Source of the DNA: Aedes albopictus
Lineage: Eukaryota > Arthropoda > Insecta > Diptera > Culicidae
Assembly: GCF_035046485.1 (NCBI RefSeq)
Contig: NC_085138.1
Coordinates: 426,547,265 to 426,611,264, forward strand
Direction: 5' to 3'
Length of the DNA: 64,000 bases
The notes beneath the pieces are model-generated. The model had not been told where the DNA came from, ran no database searches, and saw nothing but the letters and a program-made list of their open reading frames with translations. Below are positions 34,187-45,204 of the stretch, piece by piece (within the stretch, counting starts at the first letter, position 1; every line of letters starts with the position of its first letter). The position numbers were made by a program, and so were the translations under genes.

Positions 34187-34559
34187 CTTTCTCGTGCACC
34201 AAGGTGTACCGAAAGGCTATATGTTCACTCCAAGAATGAAAATTTGATAGAGCCTTCGGAGGGGTCAAGTCTTATATACCAATCGACTCAGCTCGACGAA
34301 TTGAGGTAATGTCTGTATGTGTGTATGTATGTGTGTGTATGTATGTGTGTGTGTGTGTGTGTGTGTATGTGTGTATGTGTACAAAAACCTCACATCACTT
34401 TTTGGAAGTAAACCTCAACTGATTTTAATGACCGACGGTTCATTCGACGCGGAATCTGGTGCCATTGTTTCCTATTGAAAATGGTTCAGATCGGTCCAGC
34501 CGTTCCGGAGTTGTGGCCATTTAGGTGTTCCGGACCGGTACCCCAGGAAGGGGCCAGAT

Positions 34560-35445
34560 ATGAAAATGTTACAAACCCATGCATGCGACCCATCAAACCG
34601 CGGCATTTTCGATAATTTGATGAACGGTAAGCAGCAAAATAGTTTCAGACTATATCTGAACCGGTAATGTTCCGGAACCGGTTCCTGGTGCCCCTCCGGA
34701 AGTGGTCAAATATAAAATTGAACATAACCCATGCATGCGACACATCAAACACTGGCATTTTCGGTAACCTGATGAACGGTTAGCAGGAAAATTGTATCAG
34801 ACCATATCTGAACCGGAAGTGTTCCGGAACCGGTTCCGGATGTCCAGACGGAAGTGGCCAAATATAAAATAGAACCAAACCCATGCATGCGACACATCAA
34901 ACAGCGGCATTTTAGATAACCTGATGAACGTTTAGCAGGAAAACAGTATCAGACCATATCTGAACCGGTAGTTTTCCGGAATCGGTTCCGGGGTCCCGAC
35001 GGAAGTGGCCAAATATAAAAGTGAACCAAGCCCATGCATGCGACACATCAAATTACGGCTTTTCCTATAACCTGATGGCCGGTCATTTAGGAAGTAGGAT
35101 CAGACCACATTATTGGGGACTGCCGGTTATATTCCGGAACCAGTTGCGGATGTCTCCCCGGAAATGGCCTCATATAAAAGTGAACCAAACCTATACATGC
35201 GACACATCAAACAGCGGCTTTTTCAATAACCTGATGAACGGTTAGCATGAAAATAGTCAGGCCAGACCTGACCCGGTCTAGACTCAGACCATATCAGTGT
35301 TCCACGGAACCGATTCCGTCTGTCACGCCGGAATATTTCAAATGTAAAAGAGAATCAATACATGTGGCATGTCACATGATTTAATCGGTGACCTGATGAA
35401 CGGTTAGCAAGAAAATAGTCTCAGATCAAGTTTGGGACAACAGAT
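34560..35445. repeat. About 152-bp satellite array inside copy B
   Basis: CATGCATGCGACACATCAAA recurs near 34577, 34732, 34882, 35034 and (altered) 35187. Monomers carry GGAACCGGTTCC. Degenerate monomers continue to about 35990 around the nested element. Confidence 0.83.
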
Positions 35446-35481
35446 AACCCCAGGAACCCAATTTCGGCGTGACATACTTAC

Positions 35482-35733
35482 TTAAGGACAGACTTGTTAG
35501 AATCCCAAAATGGCCACCACAATGGCCGACTTTGACATCTATTCACGATTTTGAAGGCACAAATCTCTTCGTAAACAAAACCAGCGGGGCTGAGCTTCAT
35601 ATTTTAAGCTAATTACAAGTGAGCAAGAACAGAATAATAAAATGCATTGTTGTTCGAAGCTTGCTTCTTGAGATTTGTGCGTCTGAAGTTTTGATGCACT
35701 ATTAAAGCGGAATTTCAAGACGTTTGTCCTTAA
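35482..35733. mobile_element. 252-bp inverted-repeat element ending in TTAA, copy 2
   Basis: The inverse of 23819-24070, equal in length, with TTAAGGACAGACTTG at the left and GTTTGTCCTTAA at the right. It interrupts the satellite monomers. Confidence 0.8.
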
Positions 35734-36370
35734 TGGATGCTCCCCGTGCAACACATCAATTCATGGTTTTTAAGGCAGCCTGATAACCAGCTGACAAGAA
35801 AAAAGCCAGAGTTAATATTTGGGACAACCAGTAGCGTCATGGAATCGGTTTCAGGTGTTCGCCGGAAATGGTCAAACGTAAAATTGAACCGAACTCATGC
35901 ATGTGGCACATCAAATAGTGGAATTATGAAAGAGAACAAAACCAATGATAGCGATAAATCAAATTGTGGCTTTTCTGATAGCCTGATAAACTTTGAGTAA
36001 TACTAAAAGTGAAGAAATGATCAAAGTCTTCATATTTGCAAGAGAACAATATCGTGACCAAAGCAATCTCATCAAATCACACCATTCCAAGTTCCTGCGG
36101 ACTAATATAAATATAGTAGGATGAATCAACATGTTATGGAAAAATTATAATTTGATCGCATCAACACTCAATCAAGTTTTTCCTATCTCCTTTTGCGTCT
36201 AAAATTACAGTGCTCAATTTGGGTTCATAAGGAGGTCAAATTTTACATGAATCGTATTAAGCGTATAAGTGTTCTTAGGATCAGCTAATGTCGACGTAAG
36301 GATTATGAGTAAATATTCGACGAGAAAGGCACTACCACCACTAGGTGGATTAATCTGGGTTTTTTTTTAA

Positions 36371-37298
36371 AACGCTTTGTTCAAAACTTAGCTGAAGATT
36401 ATTGCATAACAAATAACATGAAAAACGTTTTCAGATAGAAGCTTATACATGAGCAAAATTTCATTTGAATTGAAAAAGATCGCGATTCGTGTGCTGAGCT
36501 GGAAATGATTTTTGAAACTGATGATTATTACAATGTTGCTTCCATTTCAACTTTGCCAACGCTAGAACAATGACCAAAAAAAAAAACAATTTGTTCATTC
36601 TAATTATACTATTCGTTTCCAGCTGCAACTCAAACCTAATCACTCGCAGCTCTTTTCCCCTAAGCAAGCAGTGAGTTCAAACGTAAGCCACTGCCAGCTA
36701 TGTACTTATCAGCCCGCCCAAGACAGACATAGGTCAAGATTTCTCCTACGCGGAAAAATAACAAACAAAACAAAAGAAACGCTCAGCACCACAAAAGCGC
36801 CAAAAACGCGATAAGGCCGAAACGAGAAATATGAACTCCGAAGGCGACCTTTGGTGTCAAGATTGAGTACACGCTAACGCCAGAAACAAACACCAGCCTA
36901 GGGGGGGTCACGCATAAATTACGTTTTGGCCATTTTAAACCATATTCGTGCTTTTGCATGAGTGCTTTGCGAGTTTCGTCAGCCGTAAACCTTGGGATGT
37001 GACATAATTTGTGAACGCACCCCAGAAAATTTGGACGAGGACGAGGCTGCGTGGACAGGACGCCCGGTAGCATAAATTAATGTTTTCGGTCAACGTAAAT
37101 TCGGTGGTGCACAGCACGGCAGCGCAGCGACCACTTCTCCATTGCGGACCAGGCACACGGCAGTGTAATCTTTTGGTCCGAGGTCGGTCAGCTTGGGGTG
37201 CGGCGTGCTTTTTTCTGTACTTTTGCGGAGAAATTCTTATCCAGGTGGTGTCATAAACTGACGACGACCACAACAGAAAAAATGGTGGTATTTTGGCG
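36371..37298. other. Spacer upstream of lectin gene 3
   Basis: 36902-37023 is a decayed MITE-like inverted repeat (GGGGGTCACGCATAAATTACG-type end and a CGCACCCC end). The 201-residue minus frame at 36935-37540 overlaps this and the lectin promoter and has no recognisable domain. No gene is supported. Confidence 0.45.
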
Positions 37299-37550
37299 CT
37301 GTCCAGAACATAAAAGATGAGCTGTTTGTTGCCTTTGAAGTAGATATCCAACATCCAAGGCACAAACAGGTGCGCGAGGTTGGGGTAATTAAGTCTTTGT
37401 CCGAGAAGTCTACGGGCTTGGAATGGTATGGAATCGCAGCTAGAAATTCGCTGTTTATTCAGCTTTGGTTGTGCATCACTTACAACTAGAAGTGTCACGT
37501 TTGAGTGACCGGAATAATCTATCATAATAGAATCATACATTTGTTCAGAC

Positions 37551-37572
37551 TATAAAAGAAATACAAATCAGT
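37551..37572 (+). promoter_or_regulatory. TATA box and TCAGT of lectin gene 3
   Basis: TATAAAAG at 37551-37558 lies 36 bases before the ATG. TCAGT (37568-37572) follows after only 19 bases, closer than the usual 30, so the true start may be nearer 37581. Lectin gene 4 has the same arrangement. Confidence 0.65.
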
Positions 37573-37593
37573 TTGTAAATAGACCAGATCAAA

Positions 37594-38134
37594 ATGAAGC
37601 TTCTGTTGTCATTTATTGCTCTCTTGGGTTTAGTTGCTTGTCAGGAGAAGTGTGATTCGCAGAACAAATATTGCTTTCCCAAAGAAGTGGTAAGTTTCTT
37701 CAAATAAAACAGCAAGTCCTGCAAGTATTCTTTTTTTAATGCCATTGTATGACCCTCTTCAGGCAACATGGACCGGTGCCGTCGAATATTGCTTGAAAAA
37801 CGGCTGGAAACTGGCCGTGGTCAACAGTGAAGCGAAACAGATGAAGATCGAGAGTTTGGCCAAAAATCTGCCCGAATTCAAGAACGGAAAAGTTGAGCTA
37901 TGGATTGGAGCGAGCGATCAAACCAAGGAGGGACATTTCGTGTGGATTGCCAATGGGCAACCAATTGAGTATGCCAATTGGTTGCCTGGCAAACCCGATA
38001 ATAAAGATGGCAAGGAACACTGCGTACATTTGTGGTACGAGAAGGCCAAAAAGCTGAATTGGGGTTGGAACGATGTGGTTTGCACCTCTAAGCGACGGTT
38101 CGTGTGTGAGAGAAAGAAAAAATTGGTGACATAG
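37594..38134 (+). CDS. Secreted C-type lectin (lectin gene 3), tandem copy 1
   Basis: The exons join 37594-37689 and 37763-38134, giving 155 residues; the 73-bp intron is GTAAGT...TTCAG, phase 0. Signal peptide MKLLLSFIALLGLVAC is followed by CDSQNKYCFP. The domain has cysteines 42, 119, 139 and 147, WIG at 79-81, KPD at 109-111 and WND at 134-136. The C-terminal tail is basic (ERKKKLVT). It is nearly identical to lectin gene 4; differences are one signal-peptide residue deletion, K30N, V39I, S63G and the last three residues. KPD in place of QPD or EPN makes the ligand uncertain. The 3' flank is cut by a 1.4-kb element 12 bases after the stop codon; an AATAAA inside that element (38229-38234) may serve as the polyadenylation signal. 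Confidence 0.95.
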
Positions 38135-38149
38135 TCCGGAGAGACATAT

Positions 38150-39575
38150 GGCCGGGGTTCTGCTAAACCGAACTAAGCGCCAAAAAGATAATTCCGAGAT
38201 AATTAGACTTAAAGTTCAACCACTCACAAATAAACAACAGCGGAGATTATTTGAAACTTTTCCGCACACATATAACTGACAAGCCTTCATTAACCATCAG
38301 AAATGAAGAATACGTGTAAATTATTTGGAATCATTGATATAATTACATTTTATTTCATGGTACTTTGCACTCAGTTCACTCTGGCTGATCAAAAACACCA
38401 GAAAATGGTTAATAGTTCAGTTTGGCTGAATGTGTTTTTTTGTTTCAGATAAAACCAAATGGATAGTGGAAAAAAATCTCGATTTTTGATCGCCTATCAA
38501 GTTGAAATCGATATCACTCACAATCCTTCACATGAATCAAAGAGGACGCGTATAGTATGGTAGCACGATGGTCTCAAAACAGTTAGCAATATGAACGGCG
38601 GAAGCCCTCCCAGCTCAGCCCTTCCCACCCATGCTTTTTCTTCATAAGTGGTGTATGTGGAAACACAGAGCAAGAGTGATTATGTCAAACGATGTCCTTG
38701 CATGCCCTGAGGTCCTGAGATGTGAATGTGGAGTGATTTGTGTACTTTAAATTTATACTGGTCGAAGAAAACCATGAAAATGTTCTGCCAAAGTGCACTA
38801 AGTGCAAAAAAGTTTTCAAAAATATGAAAGAGATTAGAACTTGGATCATCTGAGTGATAACCAAGCGCGTTACCTCTAGGTCATATTACCTTGCTGAAGG
38901 TCAGTCGTTAAGTCTGAATCAAGTTCTAAACATTCTTCTCAAGGATGGTTTTCGTGAAAACGCCATTTTTCGATCAGCCAAAGCGAACCAAGTGTTTAAT
39001 TTTTTTCAAGCTTTATTTTTCTAATTAGGCTTGTTGTTCAATGACGGCTCCTGTGTTAAACTACCAGTATGAGGTGTATCGACATAACGCTGGTATTAAA
39101 AACCAGTTGGTTTTTGTATCGTTCAGAATAAATTGATTCTAAAATGCTGTGGACTTGGTTCGGTCTGGCTGAATGTGATTTGGAAAAATGGCGATCAGCG
39201 CCATCGAAACATAATTGGTTCTTCCAACGCCCATATTTCTAATTACGTGTTCATTTCTCTCACAGATTGTTTCTATGAGTCGGTTAGAAGTTAGAAATCT
39301 GACGGAGATGAGGAGAACTTGAAATGTTCATCGCCTGCATCACAACTAAAATATTTCGCTGACTCTATCGAATGGTTTACAGTTCACTCTGGTTGGATGC
39401 AAAATGATGTTTTGTATGTTCCGCCAAACAGAAATTTTGAATTTACTCCACGAAGAGCTGTCAGAATTACTGGATTTTCACATGGAAGGAAGATCATCAT
39501 TTTCTTCACCCAATAGTTAAGAAAACTCAATTTTTAAAAAATTGGTCTTTAGTTCGGTTTAGCAGAACCCCGACC
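38150..39575. mobile_element. 1.4-kb inverted-repeat element behind lectin gene 3 (ATAT duplication)
   Basis: The left end GGCCGGGGTTCTGCTAAACC matches the complement of the right end over 27 bases with one difference. ATAT flanks both ends (38146-38149 and 39576-39579). The 3' flank of lectin gene 4 reads GAGACATATGAACC without interruption, which is the empty site. Inside are repeats of GTTTGGCTGAATG type and no transposase, so it is non-autonomous. Superfamily unknown. Confidence 0.9.
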
Positions 39576-39836
39576 ATATGAACCAAAACCTGTCCAAAAC
39601 ATAAAAGATGAGCTGTCTGTTGCCTTTGAAGTAGATATCCATCCAGGCACGAACAGGTGTGCGGGGTCGGGGTAATTAAGTCTTTGTCCGACAAGTTTAC
39701 GGGCTTGGAATGGTATGGAATCGCAGCTAGAAATTCGCTGTTTATTCAGCTTTGGTTTTACATCATCACTCTCGTCTAGAAGTGTCACGTTTGAGTGATC
39801 GATATAATCTATCAAAATCGTATCATTCAGACTATA

Positions 39837-39855
39837 AAAGAAAGGCAAATCAGTT
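39837..39855 (+). promoter_or_regulatory. TATA box of lectin gene 4
   Basis: CTATAAAAGAAA, as in gene 3, followed by ATCAGTTTTG after about 20 bases. The upstream block of about 290 bp is shared with gene 3. Confidence 0.6.
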
Positions 39856-39874
39856 TTGATTATACCAAAGCAAA

Positions 39875-40402
39875 ATGAAGCTCCTGCTGTCATTTGCTCT
39901 TCTGGGTTTAGTTGCTTGCCAGGAGAAGTGTGATTCACAGAACAAATATTGCTTTCCCAACGAAGTGGTGAGTTCGATCAAATAAAACAATCACTTATCC
40001 AGCGGATACCCTATTTTGACATTGTACGCCCCTCTCTAGGCAACATGGACCGGTGCCATCGAGTATTGTTTGAAAAACGGCTGGAAACTGGCCGTGGTCA
40101 ACAGTGAAGCAAAACAGATGAAGATCGAGGGTTTGGCCAAAAATCTGCCCGAATTCAAAAACGGAAAAGTTGAGCTATGGATTGGAGCTAGCGATCAAAC
40201 CAAAGAGGGACATTTCGTGTGGATTGCTAATGGGCAACCAATTGAATATGCCAATTGGTTACCTGGAAAGCCCGATAATAAGGATGGGAAGGAACATTGC
40301 GTGCATTTATGGTACGAAAAGGCCAAGAAGCTGAATTGGGGCTGGAACGATGTGGTTTGCACCTCTAAGCGACGGTTCGTGTGTGAGAGAAAGAAAAAAT
40401 AG
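39875..40402 (+). CDS. Secreted C-type lectin (lectin gene 4), tandem copy 2
   Basis: The exons join 39875-39967 and 40040-40402, giving 151 residues; the 72-bp intron is GTGAGT...TCTAG, phase 0. Signal peptide MKLLLSFALLGLVAC, then CDSQNKYCFP. Cysteines at 41, 118, 138 and 146; WIG at 78-80, KPD at 108-110, WND at 133-135. The protein ends ERKKK because codon TTG of gene 3 is TAG here; the following GTGACATAG is the same in both. The reading frame is clean and the promoter is conserved, so both copies look functional. As in its neighbours, a role in secreted carbohydrate binding (immunity or microbe attachment) is family knowledge, not shown by the sequence. Confidence 0.95.
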
Positions 40403-40569
40403 GTGACATAGTCCGGTTTTTGTATGTATAATTAAGAGACATATGAACCTTGATAAACAAACAACAAACAACTATCGACTTCGAAAAATTACCTTAATTA
40501 TAAAACATTGATTAACTTGATACTATAACAGCAACTTCTGGTATAATTAGCCTAGAAAAAAAATCACAC

Positions 40570-43500
40570 ATTACATTACATACATACATTTATTTGTTCA
40601 ACACATTTAAGACAAAACATAATCAACAATAGTACGTCACAATACTTGGTTTGTGGCTGCCGCTCTCCAACCTCGGTCGCGCCCAATGCTCGCCATGTCA
40701 CGCTCCACCTGGTCCGCCCATCGTGCTTTCTGCGCTCCACGCCTTCTTGTGCCAACCGGATCAGTTTCAAACAGGTCTTTGCTGGGTTGTTGTCTGGCAT
40801 TCTTGCATCATGCCTTGCCCACCGTATCCTTCCGGCTTTGGCCACCTTCTGGATGTTGGGTTCGCCGTAAAGTGCTGCGAGCTCGTGGTTCATCGTTCTC
40901 CGCCACAGACCGTTCTCCTGCACACCGCCAAAGATCGTCCTTAGCACGCGTCGCTCGCAAACTCCGAGTGCTTGCAGGTCCTCCTCGAGCATCGTCCATG
41001 TCTCGTGTCCGTAGAGAACCACCGGTCTTATTAGCGTCTTGTACATGGTACATTTGGTGAGTGGGTGAATCTTTTTTGACCGCAGCTTCTTCTGGAGCCC
41101 GTAGTAGGCACGACCACCACTGATGATGCGCCTCCGAATTTCACGGCTCACGTTGTTGTCAGCCGTCAGTAAGTAGCCGGGTAGACGAAATCCTCCACCA
41201 CTCCAAAGGTATCCCCGTCTATCGTAACATTACTACCCAGACGGATCCGGTCGTGTTTGGTTTTTGCCTACCAGCATGTACTTTGTTTTTGAGGCATTCA
41301 CCATCAGTCCGACCTTTGCTGCTTCGCGTTTCAGGCGGGTGTACAGCTCTGCCACCGTTCCAAATGTTCTGGGGATAATGTCCATGTTGTCCGCAAAGCG
41401 CACAAATTGACCGGATTCTGTGAAAATCATTCCCGGCTGTTGAGCCCGGCTCGTCGCATCACACCTTCTAGAGCGATGTTGAAGAGTAGGCGTGAGAGTG
41501 CATCACCTTGTCGCAGTCCCCGGCGAGATTCGAATGAACTAGATAGTTCACCCGAAACCCTTACGCAGTTTTGCACATCATCCACCGTTGCTTTAATCAG
41601 TCTAATCAGCTTCCCAGGAAACCAGTTTTCGACCATGATTTTCCATAGCTCTGCGCGGTCGATATTGTCGTATGCCGCCTTGAAGCCGATGAACAGCGTA
41701 GGTATGCATTGGGACCTGGTATTCACGGCATTTCTGGTGGATTTGCCGTACGGTGAAGATCTGGTCCATTTTCGACCGGCCGTCGATGAAGCCGGCTTGA
41801 TAACTTCCCACGAACTCATTCGTTTTAGGTAACAGACGATGGAAGATGATCTGGGATAGCACTTTGTAGGCAGCAGTCGAAATAGCGATTTTGCCCTGAA
41901 GTTATCACATTCCAAATGGTCGCCTTTCTTGTGAATGGGGCAAATTACCCCTTCCTTCCACTGCCTTCCACTTCCTGACTATCAGCCGATGCAGACAGGT
42001 GGCCAACTTCGCTGTGCCCATCTTGATGAGTTCAGCTGCGATACCATCCTAACCAGTTTCTTTGTTGGTTTTGAGCTGGTGAATGGCATCCTTAACTTCC
42101 CTGGTTCATTACAGTCCTGCGCTGCTCTGGCGTCGTCGTTTCCTCCGTTGCCGTGGTCTCCCGTGCATACGTTCTCCATGCCATTCTGGTGCTGATCGAA
42201 GTGTTGCTTCCACTTTTCGATCACCTCACGTCCATCCGTCAAGAGGCCTCCGTATTTAACCCTGCATATTTCGGCTCACGGCACGAAACCGTCGCGGGAT
42301 GCGTTAAGCTTCTGATAGAACTTCCGTGTTTCTTGGGAACGGCACAGCAGCTCCATTTCTTCGCACTCCGCTTCTTCCAGGTGGCGCTTTTTCTCCCGAA
42401 AGAAGCGGGTCTGCTGTTTCCGCTTTTGTTTGTAACGTTCCACGTTCTGTCGGGTTCCTTGCTGCAGCATTACCGCCCTCGCTACGTTCTTCTCCTCCAA
42501 AACCGTTCTGCACTCTTCGTCGAACCATTCGTTCCGTCGATTCCGTTCCACGTACCCGATGGTGCTCTCGGCTGCGTCGTTGATGACTGCTTTCACTGTA
42601 CTCCAGCAGTCCTCTAGAGGGGCCTCATCGAGCTCGCCCTCGTCTGGCAACGCGGCCTCGACATTCTGCGCGTATGCTGAGGCGACATCCGGTTGTTTCA
42701 GTCACTCTACTGCCGTTATACGCATCAGGTATCAGTAGGTCGGCTCTAGAGGCACGTTCTCCTCCATTTGGGAAATTTGTGCCATTATACGCATAGTTAT
42801 ACGCATAGTTGTCCCATGTTATATGGGATTCCCATATAACATGGGACAATTATGCGTAGGACGGCAGTCTAGGTTGTACCGTGGCCACGATAGGACCTGA
42901 CGTCGATAATGTCGGAGAAGTGCCGTCCGTCAATCAGAGCGTGGTCGATTTGAGATTCCATCTGCTGTGGTGATCTCCAGGTATAACGATAAGGGAGGCT
43001 GTGTTGGTAAAAGGTGCTACGTATGGTCATATTTTTGGAGGCGGCGAAATCAATGAGTCGTAAGCCGTTTTCGTTCGTTTGCTGGTGGGCGCTGAACTTA
43101 CCAATCGTCGGTCTGAATTCCTCCTCCTGACCTACCTGAGCGTCCAAATCTCCTATGATGATCTTGACGTCGTGGTGGGCGATCGTACTCGCGTTCGAGC
43201 AGCGCGTAAAATGCGTCCTTGTCATCATCAGTGCTTCCGGAGTGTGGGCTGTGCATGTTTATTATGCTGAAGTTGAAGAATCGGCCCTTGATCCTCAACC
43301 TGCACATTCTTGTGTCGATCGGCCACCAACCGATCACGCGCCTCTGCATATCACCAATCACGATGAAAGCTGTTCCCAGCTCGCGTGTGTTGCCGCAGCT
43401 CTGGTAGATGGTATGATTACCTCTAAACGTTTGCACTATGGATTCTGTCCAACACACCTCCTGCAGCGCTACGATTCCGAACCCGCGGTCCTTCAGTATA

Positions 43501-43850
43501 TCGGCGAGTATGCGGGTGCTCCCGATGAAGTTGAGAGATCTGCAGTTCCACGTACCGAGCTTCCAATCGCAAGTCCCTTTTCGTCGCTGTGGTCGTCGCC
43601 ATTGGTATCGGTTCGCATTCTTCTCTTGTTGATTTTCCGGTGCTAGTCTTTTTTACGGCTGGCTCGCAGGGCCTGACACCAACCCACTAGCCCAAGGAGC
43701 TGGGCTTACCTTCCCGGAAGCTACGGGTTCTGCATTGGCATTTCCTCCAACTACAGTGCTAAATAGCTAGGCTCAAGCACCAGTCTTCGCCGGGGGTGGT
43801 GTTTTTAATGGGCGCCCAGGAGATAATATTTTACCTGAGCTTCCACCACT
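40570..43850 (-). mobile_element. Decayed, nearly full-length RTE-type non-LTR retrotransposon
   Basis: Reading from 43850 down on the minus strand: an apurinic-type endonuclease (TWNCRSL and IVALQEVCW near 43560-43450, IINMHSPHSG, then IIIGDLDAQVG and QIDHALIDGRHFSDI at 43200-42900), a linker (NEWFDEECRTVLEEK at 42540-42490), and a reverse transcriptase (FKAAYDNIDRAELW near 41690, LRQGDALSRLLFNIALEG near 41500, FADNMDII near 41390, and a C-terminal RIRWARHDARMPD region near 40820). At least five frameshifts or stops break it. The catalytic FADD box is FADN. A palindromic micro-insertion lies at 42800-42858. The 3' end has a TGTA-type repeat tail. This endonuclease/RT layout fits RTE-like elements; the exact clade is inferred from memory of motifs. 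It is unable to code for its own movement. Confidence 0.85.
42800..42858. repeat. Near-perfect 59-bp palindrome within the RTE-type element
   Basis: TACGCATAGTTGTCCCATG on the left and its near complement on the right flank a TGGGATTCCCA centre. It replaces the expected end of the endonuclease domain. It has no transposon-like ends that I recognise. Confidence 0.7.
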
Positions 43851-45200
43851 GAATGTTTATTTATGAAGGAATACAGATTCAAAGATTGATAATAAGCATA
43901 GACAAACTGGATGATTGATTACTGAAAGTACTCCAGTAAGTCTTGGAAGACCTTGTGTACTAGCGGCTTTTGAAATAAGTATAAACATTGATAGTTGGTT
44001 AAAAAAAAACTGATCTGGTTACAATTCTGGCCGCTGTATCAGGAACAAATCGCAAAACTCATAGTCACGATAAAACCAACTCTGATTGTATGCCTCACCG
44101 ATCGCCCAGAGAAAATAGATACCACCGGACATCAGAGGCAATAACTGAAACCCATTAGGATGCCATGAAGCCACTGGGAAGGAAATTTTATTGCGGCATT
44201 ACTCAGGAACTGGACACGCGTTCCGCAACACACGTTGCCGCTGCTGTCGATTACGCTGAGGGGAAGACGTATTTCAATTCAAGAGGCAGTAGCAGCAATG
44301 GATGGGACGTAATAAAATCGATGGCTTACCGCATGGGAAGTTTGTCCGAGCGTGTGTAATAAAATTAGCGAATCCGGGCAAGACTACACGGACGGGAGGG
44401 ATCATCCTAGAAGAAGGGCAAGTGCTGTATCCCGATAAAGATTAATATTTGAACAGGTTTCTAAGTTTTCTTTTCCCCCCTACTTTTTTTTTCTCATGCT
44501 GACCACAGTAGGTTTCTTCCAAGTGCGCATCAAAGTTGCTTACCGAGACTCGGATGTAAGAAGTCATGTTTTCATCTTGCTTACACTACCAAAACTGATG
44601 CTTGGAATGAAGCGAAAAAGTTTTCCTCTACTGGGCGAAATGGCAGCATTCAAGCTTGCGCCATAACAGTATGAACAGAATGTTGTTCTTACTTGCGCTT
44701 CCGGTAGGATGCTTTTTTTTTCTTGTCCTGTTTTGCCAACGAAGAATAATAAACTCTTCTCACAAAGATGCTGGTAAATATCCATAAAAAATGAACAACT
44801 TTTGCTTGTTCCGCCCGGCCCCATGGAGCTACGTACTCCAGTGGGAAACTTTCGCCAGTAAGGAATGCAAGAGACCCAAGACAAGACGGTTATGGCTCGG
44901 GTTTTGAGCGGTTGGTTAGTCATACATTATAGTCTGGATTAAAAATGACAAAAATCTACAGCATTCTAACATGAGGTTTGCAATTTAACAATTCTTATTC
45001 CAAGTTACATTTTTTTATTTTTTTTTTATTTAATTTATTAACACATTCGCATTATGCTGCACCCTTTTTACATCTGCATTAATCAAACATTTCCGTGTAA
45101 TTATTTTAGAATTCTACAATCTCGTTACGCTGAGTATTTTCGCACACAAAGTTCTGCACCGTATCACACCTCAAATCATTGGTGCCACTTCTGTGCACGA
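43851..45200. other. Intergenic DNA, apparently low-copy
   Basis: No repeat family recognised. Frames at 44165-44359 (+) and 44564-44923 (-) have no domain signatures. Gene content cannot be excluded. Confidence 0.4.
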
Positions 45201-45204
45201 GCCT

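Larger units (their letters stand above)
34187..36370 (+). mobile_element. Satellite-bearing dispersed element, copy B
   Basis: It starts CCTTTCTCGTGCACCAAGG and ends with GGTGGATTAATCTGGG and a T run. It is the inverse of copy A (3571-6591), with the same TCGACTCAGCTCGACG block, a TG/TATG microsatellite (about 34313-34380), and 152-bp satellites. A 252-bp TTAA element is nested at 35482-35733. No transposase is visible. Confidence 0.68.

Noticed and set aside
36935..37540. 201-residue minus frame upstream of lectin gene 3
   Set aside because: Overlaps a decayed MITE and the lectin promoter; its right part exists in the paralogous promoter at 39.6-39.8 kb but broken by different stops, so it is not conserved as protein.
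40646..43646. Numerous plus-strand frames over the RTE-type element
   Set aside because: Antisense of the retrotransposon; domain matches are only on the minus strand.
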